A DNA stretch of 64,000 nucleotides from Paenibacillus sp. 19GGS1-52 (GTDB lineage: Bacteria; Bacillota; Bacilli; Paenibacillales; Paenibacillaceae). Numbering within the stretch: the stretch's first letter is position 1; every line of letters starts with the position of its first letter. Made by a program: the position numbers and the translations under genes. The stretch spans positions 4,340,001 to 4,404,000 of the forward strand of contig NZ_CP059724.1 of NCBI RefSeq assembly GCF_022369515.1, read 5' to 3'. This document shows, in pieces, positions 35,391 through 44,668 of the stretch. The notes under the pieces are model-generated. The model saw only the letters and a program-made list of their open reading frames with translations, was not told where the DNA came from and searched no databases.

Positions 35391-38345
35391 ATGGTTGAGG
35401 AGATCAAAAAGAAAACTGTAAAAAAGCATCCACCCCGTAGATCCTGGTTCCGCAGGTTCGGCTCCGTAGTCAAGTGGATGTTTATTCTTGGCATACTGGG
35501 CATTCTGTTTGCCAGTGGCGCTGTGGCAGGTTACGTCACTTCTATAGTGAAAGAAGACCCTGTCCGCTCCGAGCAATTCATTCAACAACAAATTAGCCAG
35601 AACTCTATCACTGGATTCGCTTATTTCCGTGATGGAAGCCCTATCGGCCAGCTCCGTACCGAAGAAGACCGCAGGCTCATTGAATACAACAATATCCCCC
35701 AGCTTATCATTGATGCAGTTCTTGCAATAGAGGACAATAATTTCTATGAGCACAATGGCGTAGATTTCAAGGGTACCTTACGTGCCGTCAAGCAAAAGCT
35801 GCTGAACGAGTCCGTTCAGACTGGGGGCAGTACGCTTACCCAACAACTCGCAAGACGTGTATTCCTTAGTCTGGACCGGACAGAAGACCGCAAAGTGAAG
35901 GAGATTTTATTATCACTGAGACTTGAACGCTTCTTATCCAAGCAAGAAATTCTAACAGCATATCTGAACAAGGTTCCCTTTGGTAATGGCTCTAACGGCT
36001 ACAACTTATTTGGGATTAAAGCAGCATCCAAAGGAATATTCGGTCAGGATAATCTGGACAAACTGAATATAGCCCAAGCTGCGTATTTAGCAGGTCTACC
36101 TCAGCTGCCATCCGCTTATTCCGCCTTCAACGGACTGGGCGAGTTCAATGAAACGGCATTCAACAGGGCCTTGGAACGGCAGCATCTTGTACTTCGCCGG
36201 ATGCTGGAGGAGAATAAAATCACTACCTCCCAATATGACGAGGCTCTCGCTTTCGATATCAAGAGCTCTCTGGCACCGTATACGAAGAAGGCTTATGCTA
36301 CCTATCCTTACCTGATGCTGGAAACAGAACGCAAAGCAGCCGAAATTCTTCTGACCCTGAACAACGGGAAGGCAGATGTGACAGGCACTGCTAGTGCCGT
36401 CAGTACAGATAGTACTGCCGCTGTTACGGTTGGTACTGATGATAGTGCAGCTCGTCTAGAGGAGGCACGGCAGCAGTTAATGACTGGTGGTTACCGGGTC
36501 TACACCACAATTGACAAGAAAGTTTACAGTGCCATGCATAGCATCTCGGAAGACAGTAATAACTTTACAAAAGACAGCAAAGCCAGAGGCAAGGAACAGA
36601 CAGCTGGCATTATGATCGACAACAAAACCGGGGCAATCCTCGGGATGATCGAAGGCCGCGACTTTAAAATTGAGCAGATGAACTACGCAACGCAAATGGT
36701 CCGTCAGCCCGGCTCTACCATGAAGCCAATTGCTGCCTATTTACCTGCCCTTGACGCGGGCCTAATCCAGCCTGCTGGCATTCTGGATGATGCACCTATT
36801 ATTCTGAAGGATGGTACCAAAGGCTTCCACATCCCGAAAAATGCCAACAATCGCTATCAGGGTCTGGTCACCGCACGTTATGCGCTTAACAAATCATTAA
36901 ATTTGCCAGCACTTAAGCTGTTTAATGACAAGGTTGGGATAGATAATTCTTGGGCCTTTGCCAAAAAGCTGGGGATTACAACGATTACGGATGATGATTA
37001 CAACGCGCAGACAGGAGTTATCGGTGGACTACGTTACGGCGTATCTGTCGAAGAATTAACTAATGCCTACTCTGCAATTGGCAATCAGGGCGCATTTAAT
37101 GATGCCTATATGATTGAGAAGATCGTGGATTCGGAAGGAAAGATCGTGTACCAACATAAGGTGAACCCTGAACAGGTATTCTCCAAGCAGACCGCTTTTC
37201 TGATGACTGACATGCTGCGAACCGTAATTACGGAAGGTACCGCCAGTGTAGTCAAAAGCAAATATAAACATTTCAACGATGTTCCAATCGTCGGCAAAAC
37301 TGGCTCAACCCAGAACTATGGAGACGTCTGGTTTATGGGCTATACTCCGGACGTTACACTTGGAATGTGGGTAGGTTATAAGGAACAGATCAATACCCTT
37401 CAGGGAGATACTCAGAAACATCAGGCTCAGACTTTATGGACCAAGGTTATGAATGCAGTTATTAATAAACAACCACAGATCTTTGTGACGAAGAAATTTC
37501 CACAGCCTGAAGGCATCGTCAAAAAGACAGTTTCCGCCTACAGCGGCAAGCTTCCTACTGCACTGACCGACAAATTTACCACAGACCTTTTTAATGTGAA
37601 ATATGTACCCACAGAAAGTGATGACGGCATCTCCAAAGCTAAATATATTACTTATAATGGCGTCAATTATATCCCGCTGGATGGAACGCCCGAGGATTTC
37701 CTGAAGGAACAGATTGTGGTCAAGCGCGAAAAGCCGATTCAGGATCTGGTCAAAGAACTGATGGCCGCCTTCCCTGCTATGAAAGAGCATGAACCGATAG
37801 CATATTATATGCCAGCTGATGCGAAGACAGATTATCCTACTGAGGTTGATCCACGTGTGGATGATGGCACAGCCCCAACAGCACCGCGTAATGTCAGAGT
37901 CTCCTATAGCACTGGTAAAGCTGTAATCAGCTTCACGCCAAGCGGCTCATCGGATGTTGTGGGTTACAGATTATACCGTTCCTTAAACGGTGGAGCTTTC
38001 CAGAAACAGGCTGTTCTTATGGCAGGTGAGACTTTGGTATTCCAACCTGGAACTCCTTCTAGTGTCAATGCTACATTTTATGTAACTGCCGTGGATGTGG
38101 CCGGTCATGAGACGGCTTCGGGCAGTGTAGCTGGCGGGGCTACGCCGACACCGGAGGTTACACCAAGCCCAGAAGTGCTGCCTGAGACAACACCAACACC
38201 TGGAACTGAGATCCTTCCCGGAGGAATTCCAGATGATCCTGGAATGATCATAGTGCCGCCTGCTGGAACTACGGATACGACTACGAATGGTGGAAATGCA
38301 CAGGCCACAACAAATTCTGCAGGTAATACTGCAGAAAAACATTAA
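35391..38345 (+). CDS. ponA: Class A penicillin-binding protein (PBP1-type)
   Basis: 984-aa bifunctional peptidoglycan synthase. A basic cytosolic lead and one membrane span (WMFILGILGILFASGAVAGY, residues about 30-50) are followed by a GT51 transglycosylase (EDNNFYEHNGVDF; GGSTLTQQLARRVFL) and a transpeptidase with the three active-site motifs RQPGSTMKPI (SxxK), KSLNLPAL (SxN) and VGKTGST (KTG). Near residues 830-915 a fibronectin type III-like domain is followed by a Pro/Thr-rich tail (TPTPEVTPSPEVLPETTPTP), so the protein probably reaches into the wall. A low-complexity insert (TGTASAVSTDSTAAVTVG) sits near residue 330. GGAGG is 10 bases before the ATG. Confidence 0.94.
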   Translation: MVEEIKKKTVKKHPPRRSWFRRFGSVVKWMFILGILGILFASGAVAGYVTSIVKEDPVRSEQFIQQQISQNSITGFAYFRDGSPIGQLRTEEDRRLIEYNNIPQLIIDAVLAIEDNNFYEHNGVDFKGTLRAVKQKLLNESVQTGGSTLTQQLARRVFLSLDRTEDRKVKEILLSLRLERFLSKQEILTAYLNKVPFGNGSNGYNLFGIKAASKGIFGQDNLDKLNIAQAAYLAGLPQLPSAYSAFNGLGEFNETAFNRALERQHLVLRRMLEENKITTSQYDEALAFDIKSSLAPYTKKAYATYPYLMLETERKAAEILLTLNNGKADVTGTASAVSTDSTAAVTVGTDDSAARLEEARQQLMTGGYRVYTTIDKKVYSAMHSISEDSNNFTKDSKARGKEQTAGIMIDNKTGAILGMIEGRDFKIEQMNYATQMVRQPGSTMKPIAAYLPALDAGLIQPAGILDDAPIILKDGTKGFHIPKNANNRYQGLVTARYALNKSLNLPALKLFNDKVGIDNSWAFAKKLGITTITDDDYNAQTGVIGGLRYGVSVEELTNAYSAIGNQGAFNDAYMIEKIVDSEGKIVYQHKVNPEQVFSKQTAFLMTDMLRTVITEGTASVVKSKYKHFNDVPIVGKTGSTQNYGDVWFMGYTPDVTLGMWVGYKEQINTLQGDTQKHQAQTLWTKVMNAVINKQPQIFVTKKFPQPEGIVKKTVSAYSGKLPTALTDKFTTDLFNVKYVPTESDDGISKAKYITYNGVNYIPLDGTPEDFLKEQIVVKREKPIQDLVKELMAAFPAMKEHEPIAYYMPADAKTDYPTEVDPRVDDGTAPTAPRNVRVSYSTGKAVISFTPSGSSDVVGYRLYRSLNGGAFQKQAVLMAGETLVFQPGTPSSVNATFYVTAVDVAGHETASGSVAGGATPTPEVTPSPEVLPETTPTPGTEILPGGIPDDPGMIIVPPAGTTDTTTNGGNAQATTNSAGNTAEKH

Positions 38346-38408
38346 TAAGCAAAATAGATTTTTCAATTAGTCTAAGATCTCTATACTCGTTTCAATACTA
38401 GCAAGATC

Positions 38409-38450
38409 AAAACCCAGCAAGTCTCCCGTTTGGAGACTTGCTGGGTTTTG
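38409..38450. terminator. Bidirectional terminator between ponA and acsA
   Basis: Perfect stem AAACCCAGCAAGTCTCC/GGAGACTTGCTGGGTTT with T-rich tails on both strands. Confidence 0.88.
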
Positions 38451-38487
38451 TTTTCGTTCTATTACGTCTTATTGATATTTCGTCGCG

Positions 38488-40211
38488 CTAATCCTCTATA
38501 GTCGATAAATCTCCAGCTGGAAGATGCAGCTCCCATGCCTTCAGCACCCGGCGCATAATTTTGCCTGAACGGGTCTTGGGCAACTTATCCTTGAATTCGA
38601 TCTCTCGGGGGCTGCATGCGCTGATAGTCCCGCTTTGACAAAAGCAGCGATTTCTTCTTTTAATGCTACCGTTGGAAGATACCCCTCCCGCAAAGATATG
38701 AAGGCCTTGATAATCTCCCCCCGAATAGCATCGGGTTTACCAATTACACCAGCCTCAGCTACAGCTGGGTGCTCCACCAGCTTGCTCTCTACCTCAAAGG
38801 GACCGATACGCTCACCAGAAGAATTGATGACATCATCGATTCTTCCTTGGAACCAGAAATACCCCTCTTCATCCATATAGGCTGAATCACCAGAAATATA
38901 CCAGCCGGGAATACGAAAGTATTCCTCATACTTTGCCGGGTTGTTCCAAATGGTACTCATCATAGAAGGCCATGGCGTTTGGATTGCCAGATTGCCCATC
39001 GAATAGGGTGGCAGAACATTGCCGCGATCATCCAGAATTGCAGCTTGGATACCAGGCAACGGACGACCCATAGAGCCCGGTTTGATGTCCATCCCTGGAT
39101 AATTGCAGATCAGCTGTGCGCCAGTCTCCGTCATCCACCACGTATCATGGATACGCTGGTGATATACTTTTTCTCCCCAACGTACTACTTCAGGGTTAAG
39201 CGGTTCACCCACAGACAGCACGTGGCGCAGACTGCTCAAATCAGTTCCCTGCAGGCTGCTCTCCCCTGCCCCCATTAACATGCGGAATGCAGTCGGAGCA
39301 CTATACCATACAGTCACTGCATTGCGCTTAATCGTCTTATACCAGTCCTGCGGACTAAAGCGCCCGCCTCTAACTACATTGGTCACACCATTCAGCCAAG
39401 GGGCGAAAATCCCGTAAGAAGTTCCCGTGACCCAGCCCGGATCTGCTGTGCACCAGTAAATATCATCTGGCCGTAGATCCAGTACTATTTTGCCGGTATA
39501 ATAATGTTGAATCATTGCTCTTTGCACATGGTAGACACCTTTGGGTTTTCCTGTCGAACCACTTGTATAATGCATAATTAGACCATCGTCCAAACCTAAC
39601 CATTCCAAATCCAGCTCTGTTGAGGCTGCGGTCATTTCTTCTTCATATCCAAAGATTCCCTGTGCGGGCTCCGAAACACCACCTACCAGAAAAATATGGC
39701 GCAGTGCAGGCAATTCGTCACGCTTTACCCGATGTAATAATTCAGGTGTCGTCACGAGCGCTACAGCCCCGCTATCCTCCAATCGATCCTTGACGGCTGA
39801 CTCCATGAATGCCTCAAACAAAGGTCCGGCTACAGCCCCAACTTTAAGTATGCCAAGCAGGCTAAAATAGAGCTCAGGCTGGCGTGGCATAAATATAAAT
39901 ACCCGCTCTCCCTTGCCGATGCCATATTTACGCAAGACATTTCCGAACTGATTTGATCTTTCCCGCAGATCGGCAAATGTATAGGATTCTTCCCGCACAG
40001 CATCACTGTATAGCAGGGCGGTTGACTCACCCCGTCCTTCGAGGACGTGACGATCGACTGCCTCGTAGGCCATATTCACCTTACCGGTTTCATACCAAGA
40101 GAAACTTCGCTCTACGTCCTCCCACTCAAAATGGGTTACAGCCTGCGTGTAATCAGGCATATTAGAGCTCATGCCACGGCTTGGCAAAATTTCACTATGG
40201 ACTTGACCCAT
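38488..40211 (-). pseudogene. acsA: Acetyl-CoA synthetase, frameshifted near the C-terminus
   Basis: Acyl-CoA synthetase that makes acetyl-CoA from acetate, ATP and CoA. From ATG 40211 (GGGAGG 9 bases upstream) the frame reads 556 aa with TSGSTGKPKGV near residue 210 and the A8 hinge GRIDDVINSSGERIGP. It then breaks in a run of five G on the plus strand (38607-38611) and ends 38541 with a nonsense tail. Adding one base restores PREIEFKDKLPKTRSGKIMRR and a normal end at 38488, total 574 aa, close to the 572 aa of Bacillus AcsA. The lost part holds the catalytic Lys, also the site acetylated by AcuA. It could be a sequencing error. Divergent from acuA as in Bacillus. Confidence 0.85.
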
Positions 40212-40324
40212 CACTCTTGCCTCCCTCACTTTTTTGATTTAAGCTCTAAGGGTGAGAATCTTCTCTTAATTAATGATGTCAATATGCTTATTGTGAATTT
40301 TTTATGTCCAAATCAGTATATCAC

Positions 40325-40339
40325 AGGAAGCGTTTACAT
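40325..40339. promoter_or_regulatory. CcpA cre box in the acsA-acuA gap
   Basis: On the minus strand ATGTAAACGCTTCCT matches the cre consensus WTGNAANCGNWNNCW at every fixed position. It lies 36 bases before the acuA start and 113 bases upstream of acsA. In Bacillus acsA and acuABC are repressed by CcpA in glucose, and ccpA lies 1.5 kb away here. Confidence 0.75.
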
Positions 40340-40374
40340 TCCATAATTTATGCAGACTGAAGGGAGCTTTGGCC

Positions 40375-41007
40375 ATGGAACATTACAAAATCCCCATTTC
40401 TCATACGCTTGGATACGCCGATAGAACAATTACGGTGAGCGGACCGCGTTCTCCTGAGACTCTGGAGGGCCTCAGCATGCATAAAGACCTTGATGCCTTT
40501 CGTAGTCCACGTGAACAGTTAGAAGCCCTTATAGAGATCGCCAGACTGCCTGAAGGCCGTGTAATCGCGGCTACTGAGAATCAAACCATTATAGGCTATG
40601 TCACTTTTCATTATCCGGATGAGCTTGAACTTTGGTCGCAAGGGGGTATGAAGGATCTTATTGAGCTGGGCGCAATAGAAGTAGCAAATGATTATAGGGG
40701 GATGGGACTTGGAAGGCTGCTCATTTCTACCTCTTTTGAACAGAAGCAGTTGGAGAATTGTATCGTGTTCACTACTGAATATTATTGGCACTGGGATCTG
40801 CGTGGAAGCGGACTAGATGTGTGGGCTTACCGCCAAATGATGGAGAAGCTAATGAAGACGGTAGATATGGTCTGGTACGCTACTGACGATCCGGAAATCT
40901 GTTCACACCCTGCCAACTGCCTAATGGTTCGTATTGGCCATGAGGTTCCCCTGTCTTCGCAGGAGACCTTTGACAGAGTGCGTTTCAGACAACGTTTTAT
41001 GTATTGA
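40375..41007 (+). CDS. acuA: AcuA, protein acetyltransferase of AcsA
   Basis: 210 aa, the same length as Bacillus AcuA. GNAT fold with the acetyl-CoA motif DYRGMGLGRLLI near residue 105, preceded by DLIELGAIEVAN, and TTEYYWHWDLRGSGLDVWAYRQ after it, which is typical of AcuA. It acetylates the active-site Lys of AcsA and switches it off. ATG 40375 has GGGAG at 8 bases. The acuB and acuC genes that follow in Bacillus are absent; the next gene is mtnN on the other strand. Confidence 0.93.
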   Translation: MEHYKIPISHTLGYADRTITVSGPRSPETLEGLSMHKDLDAFRSPREQLEALIEIARLPEGRVIAATENQTIIGYVTFHYPDELELWSQGGMKDLIELGAIEVANDYRGMGLGRLLISTSFEQKQLENCIVFTTEYYWHWDLRGSGLDVWAYRQMMEKLMKTVDMVWYATDDPEICSHPANCLMVRIGHEVPLSSQETFDRVRFRQRFMY

Positions 41008-41025
41008 ATGTTCACAAAGAATTGA

Positions 41026-41721
41026 TTACATCGCCTTCAGCATGTACTCCAATATGGCATGAGAGCGCTCAGATGCTTCTACAGTAAATTCCCGGAAATT
41101 CACATGCGCAGATCCATCTGCCTTGTCCGACATGGAACGAATCACTACAAAAGGAGTGTCGTACATATAACATACCTGCGCCACTGCTGCCCCTTCCATC
41201 TCGGCACATGCTCCGTCCAACTCTTTTCGCAGTTCGGCAACAACATCAGCACTAGCGATAAACTGATCCCCGGAGAGCACCTTGCCAATCAGATACTTTT
41301 GCTTAAGTTCTACGCAAGCCTGCTCAGCGAGCAGTACCAACGCCGGATCTGCGGAAAAAGCAGACACTTCCTGATACGGAATAATGCCTTTTGGGTAGCC
41401 AAGTGCTGTAACATCCATATCATGCTGCATACAGCTTGACGATATAACAATGTCTCCTATGTTCAATTCAGGGTGCACTGCTCCTGCTACACCAGTAAAC
41501 AGGACCTGGGAGGCCCCGAACGTATCGAGCAGAATTTGTGTGGTTACCGCTGCATTCACTTTACCAACCCCGCATTTGCAAAGCACAACAGACTTACCGA
41601 ATAGGGTTCCGGTATAATAACTGATTCCAGCCTTAACCACTGTCATCCTTTCCTCCATACCCTCTAGTAGCAGCTTAATCTCTTCATCCATCGCACCTAT
41701 CAAACCAATAATCCTAGGCAT
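41026..41721 (-). CDS. mtnN: MTA/SAH nucleosidase
   Basis: Cleaves adenine from methylthioadenosine and S-adenosylhomocysteine, recycling the by-products of polyamine and methylation chemistry. 231 aa, the family's usual length, from ATG 41721 with GGGGAG 10 bases upstream. Typical motifs: MPRIIGLIGAMDEEI, GVGKVNAA, VLFTGVAGAVHP, MEGAAVAQVCY and the catalytic Asp in VIRSMSDKADG. Confidence 0.96.
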   Translation of the reverse strand: MPRIIGLIGAMDEEIKLLLEGMEERMTVVKAGISYYTGTLFGKSVVLCKCGVGKVNAAVTTQILLDTFGASQVLFTGVAGAVHPELNIGDIVISSSCMQHDMDVTALGYPKGIIPYQEVSAFSADPALVLLAEQACVELKQKYLIGKVLSGDQFIASADVVAELRKELDGACAEMEGAAVAQVCYMYDTPFVVIRSMSDKADGSAHVNFREFTVEASERSHAILEYMLKAM

Positions 41722-41761
41722 ATGTACACCGCTCCCCATTTATTTACTATGTAAAAAGCAT

Positions 41762-41784
41762 AAAAAGCTCCAAAAGGAGCTTTC
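41762..41784 (-). terminator. ccpA terminator
   Basis: Stem AAAGCTCC-TTTT-GGAGCTTT followed by T-rich sequence, about 30 bases after the ccpA stop. Confidence 0.75.
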
Positions 41785-41810
41785 CGCCGAACATTTATTA
41801 AATTCTCTAT

Positions 41811-42821
41811 TTACTTATTCAAGTGATTTACGGACAAACGCAGAATCGTCTCATGCGGCAAAATAACCCGCGGATTCTCGACTGTTTCTTTCTTCATCAG
41901 CTTCGTCAGAAGTCTCATAGCTACCGCACCTAAATCGTACATAGGCTGTGCTACAGTAGTGAGCAAAGGACGAACCATGGAAGCCATACGAATATTATCC
42001 ACACTTATGATTGAGAAATCATCTGGAACCTTCAGACCTTCATCCTGAATACTATGGATAGCGCCAATCGCCATCTCATCTGTTGCAGCAAAAATGGCTG
42101 TCGGCTTATGCTTCAGACCGAGGAAATACTTCATAGCTTCAACACCGGATTCGTAACGATAGTTACCAATACGAACCAGATCCTCTTGGTACTCGATTCC
42201 AGCCGCTTCAAGCGCTTTCTTATACCCTTGGAACCGTGCATAGCCATTCGCAGGATCCTGCAGCGTACCGCTAATCATCGCGATCTCACGGTGGCCGTGA
42301 CGGATCAATGTATTCACAGCATCAAACGCAGCAGTTTCGTGATCGATATCAACAGAAGGATAATTCCCTTGTTCATCGCTGGTAGCACACAATACAATCG
42401 GAACTGAGGAAGTCTGAAAAGCCTGGATATGTTCTTGCGTTACTGTTCCGCCCATGAAGAGCAGCCCGTCCACTTGTTTCTCTAAAAGAGTATTAATAAC
42501 ACGAATTTCCTTCTCTTTACGCTTATCGGCATTACACAATATAATATTGTAGTGGTACATATTGGCGATATCTTCAATCCCACGTGCAATTTCTGCAAAA
42601 ATCGAGTTTGAAATATCTGGAATGACAACCCCAACGGTTGTCGTTTTCTTACTGGCGAGTCCTCTCGCCACGGCATTTGGACGATAGCCCAAACGTTCAA
42701 TCGCTTCAAAAACTTTCTTCCTAGTCTGCGGTTTCACGTTCGGGTTATTATTCACAACCCGTGATACCGTAGCCATAGATACGCCTGCTTCTCGAGCTAC
42801 ATCGTAAATGGTTACCGTCAA
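41811..42821 (-). CDS. ccpA: Catabolite control protein A
   Basis: LacI-family master regulator of carbon catabolite control; binds cre boxes when complexed with Ser46-phosphorylated HPr or Crh. 336 aa. The helix-turn-helix VTIYDVAREAGVSMATVSRVVNN is standard for CcpA, followed by PNAVARGLASKKTTTVGVVIPD. Starts with TTG at 42821, with GGAGAGAG upstream. In Bacillus ccpA also lies close to acsA/acuA. Only one direct repeat or cre-like half site was seen upstream. Confidence 0.95.
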   Translation of the reverse strand: MTVTIYDVAREAGVSMATVSRVVNNNPNVKPQTRKKVFEAIERLGYRPNAVARGLASKKTTTVGVVIPDISNSIFAEIARGIEDIANMYHYNIILCNADKRKEKEIRVINTLLEKQVDGLLFMGGTVTQEHIQAFQTSSVPIVLCATSDEQGNYPSVDIDHETAAFDAVNTLIRHGHREIAMISGTLQDPANGYARFQGYKKALEAAGIEYQEDLVRIGNYRYESGVEAMKYFLGLKHKPTAIFAATDEMAIGAIHSIQDEGLKVPDDFSIISVDNIRMASMVRPLLTTVAQPMYDLGAVAMRLLTKLMKKETVENPRVILPHETILRLSVNHLNK

Positions 42822-43105
42822 ATTACTCTCTCCATTGCGATAAATTTTATCGTTCGACTAATTAAAATTATGATACGACACTTTGTACAATTGTGCAATG
42901 ATAACGCTTCATTTTCCTTTCAAAATTTCTTTCAAGGCTGAAGTCACCATCCGAAAACGAGGTTTTGCCCATTTTTAGTTTCCAATTCTAGCAATGGTTT
43001 CCATCCCCTTTGCAACAATAATGTATCTTCTTTCTATCGTAACAAAAAGTGCGTGAAAAATCCAACATTCGTGAAAGATTTTCATTGTTTTTGCAGAAAA
43101 TTCTT

Positions 43106-43555
43106 TCATTTGGCACTTTCTGCCGATTGATAGGTCAATTGAGATAGTCTAAGCCCTGTGTCTTCCATCCATTTCTGATCTGCACAATCACCTGCGAACC
43201 TAAACACATCAAGTAATAAATCAATACGGCCTTGTATGGACTTCCGGATGGCTTCGTCGAGTTCTGGAATACCACCTGTAATGAAGCCGGAGAAAGTTTC
43301 CTTCAGAACACTGGCCCATTCATTTCTTTCCGTAAAAGAAACAGACCTTCTTGTCCAAGACTCTTCCAGCTCTTCAATTAACTTTCCCAAATCTCGTTTG
43401 ATGCAAGGCAAAGGTTCATAACGAGCACACTCCTGGCAAGTATATACCGGAACATGATTAATTTTCACTTTTGAGCTATAGATCAGCGTATGCATATGTA
43501 TGGTCATGACACCACCGCAATTACACGACTTCTTCATTAGATTTTCTCTATTCAT
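43106..43555 (-). CDS. Uncharacterised protein with CxC-CxxC zinc-ribbon-like N-terminus
   Basis: 149 aa. Two cysteine pairs near the start, CNCGGVM at 11-13 and YTCQECARYEP at 39-42, with the spacing of a YgiT-type or treble-clef zinc finger, followed by a helical body (LGKLIEELEESWTRR; IRKSIQGRIDLLLDVFRFAGD). ATG 43555 has GAGGTG before it. No operon partner. Family not recognised; a zinc-binding regulatory or adaptor protein is a guess. Confidence 0.72.
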   Translation of the reverse strand: MNRENLMKKSCNCGGVMTIHMHTLIYSSKVKINHVPVYTCQECARYEPLPCIKRDLGKLIEELEESWTRRSVSFTERNEWASVLKETFSGFITGGIPELDEAIRKSIQGRIDLLLDVFRFAGDCADQKWMEDTGLRLSQLTYQSAESAK

Positions 43556-43763
43556 TTCTCACACCTCAAGCATGAAATTTATAAGAATTCGTAAGTTAGC
43601 CTTTTCAAGGGCTATATTCGACCTCCTCTCTTTAAAACCCTTCTCATTTGCATAAAATGATTTATTTACCAAAAATTCAAAGTGTTATCTCCCTAAAGAT
43701 GACTTCATATTTTAAATTTGATAGAATGAAAAAGTTGAAGTTAATCGAAGGGAGTTGCACAGA

Positions 43764-44288
43764 ATGAGACTAGCCGGCAAAAAGGTCATCGCACTCGTAG
43801 ACGATGAATTTGAGGATTTGGAGCTCTGGTACCCCGTGTACCGGGTCAGAGAAGAAGGTGCCGAGGTTCATCTGGCAGGACTCGAAAAAGATAAAACTTA
43901 TGTAGGTAAATACGGTGTGCCTGCCAAGGCAGAGTATTCCTGGGACGAGCTTAATGCCGCCGATTATGATGGCATCTTAGTTCCTGGTGGATGGGCGCCT
44001 GATAAAATTCGCCGCTATAGCGCAGTGCTAAAGCTAGTGCAGGATTTCAATACTGCCAAGAAACCAATTGGCCAAATCTGCCACGCCGGATGGGTGCTGA
44101 TTTCCGCCAAAATATTGGAGGGTGTTACTGTTACCTCCACTCCGGGTATCCGCGATGATATGGAAAATGCTGGAGCGATCTGGAAAGATGAAGCGGTCGT
44201 CACAGATGGACACATCATCTCTGCCCGCCGCCCGCCGGACCTCCCGCCTTATGGCAAAGCCTTCTGTGATGCGCTTGCGGGGGAATAA
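43764..44288 (+). CDS. DJ-1/PfpI-family protein (general stress type)
   Basis: 174 aa, single-domain class I glutamine amidotransferase-like fold. The nucleophile Cys in GQICHAGWVL near residue 103, preceded by the Glu in DDEFEDLELW near residue 15, forms the DJ-1/PfpI active site; DGILVPGGWAPDK is also typical. Bacillus homologues (YfkM, YraA) are stress-induced protein deglycases or repair enzymes, though this activity is debated. ATG 43764 with GGGAG at 9 bases. Confidence 0.9.
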   Translation: MRLAGKKVIALVDDEFEDLELWYPVYRVREEGAEVHLAGLEKDKTYVGKYGVPAKAEYSWDELNAADYDGILVPGGWAPDKIRRYSAVLKLVQDFNTAKKPIGQICHAGWVLISAKILEGVTVTSTPGIRDDMENAGAIWKDEAVVTDGHIISARRPPDLPPYGKAFCDALAGE

Positions 44289-44315
44289 CTACCGATCCAA
44301 TATTTACTAATGTGG

Positions 44316-44364
44316 AAAAGCCTCTCTTGAGATCACGTTTACCGTGAGCAAGAGAGGCTTTTTA
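44316..44364 (+). terminator. Terminator after the PfpI gene
   Basis: AAAAGCCTCTCTTG/CAAGAGAGGCTTTTT with an inner ATCACG/CGTGA helix. Confidence 0.85.
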
Positions 44365-44398
44365 CACTATTTGATTATCGTTGCCCGTGTCCAGTGAA

Positions 44399-44548
44399 AA
44401 TAAAGTATTAGACTCGACTGTGTTGATTCGCGCAGGTTCAGCGTCTTAGAAAGCGCCAGGTCAGCTTAAATAAGTATTTGACTTACTCAATTATAAAACC
44501 AGCGACAGCTGGACCGAAAAAATAAAGTCCTAGACTGCCGCTGGTTTA
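44399..44548. repeat. Intergenic repeat motifs and AACCAGCG hairpin
   Basis: Two copies of AATAAAGTNNTAGACT (44399-44414 and 44521-44536), the second inside a hairpin bounded by AAACCAGCG (44496) and CGCTGGTTT (44547). A third copy of the 16-mer lies in reverse at 46696-46711. No coding content is seen in 44365-44660. These flank the AraC/hydrolase pair and the sigma remnant. Confidence 0.5.
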
Positions 44549-44668
44549 TTTAACTATCGTTCACCGTTAGAATTCCTGTAAACTGAATCATTTCGAGGGA
44601 GCGTAACGATTAGTTAATCGAACTCTCAATTAACATCTGATTTCGACGGAAAGTGATTGTTCCTAATG

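Noticed and set aside
42898..42912. cre-like ATGATAACGCTTCAT upstream of ccpA
   Set aside because: Two fixed positions of the consensus are broken and it is 75 bases or more from the start; not called.
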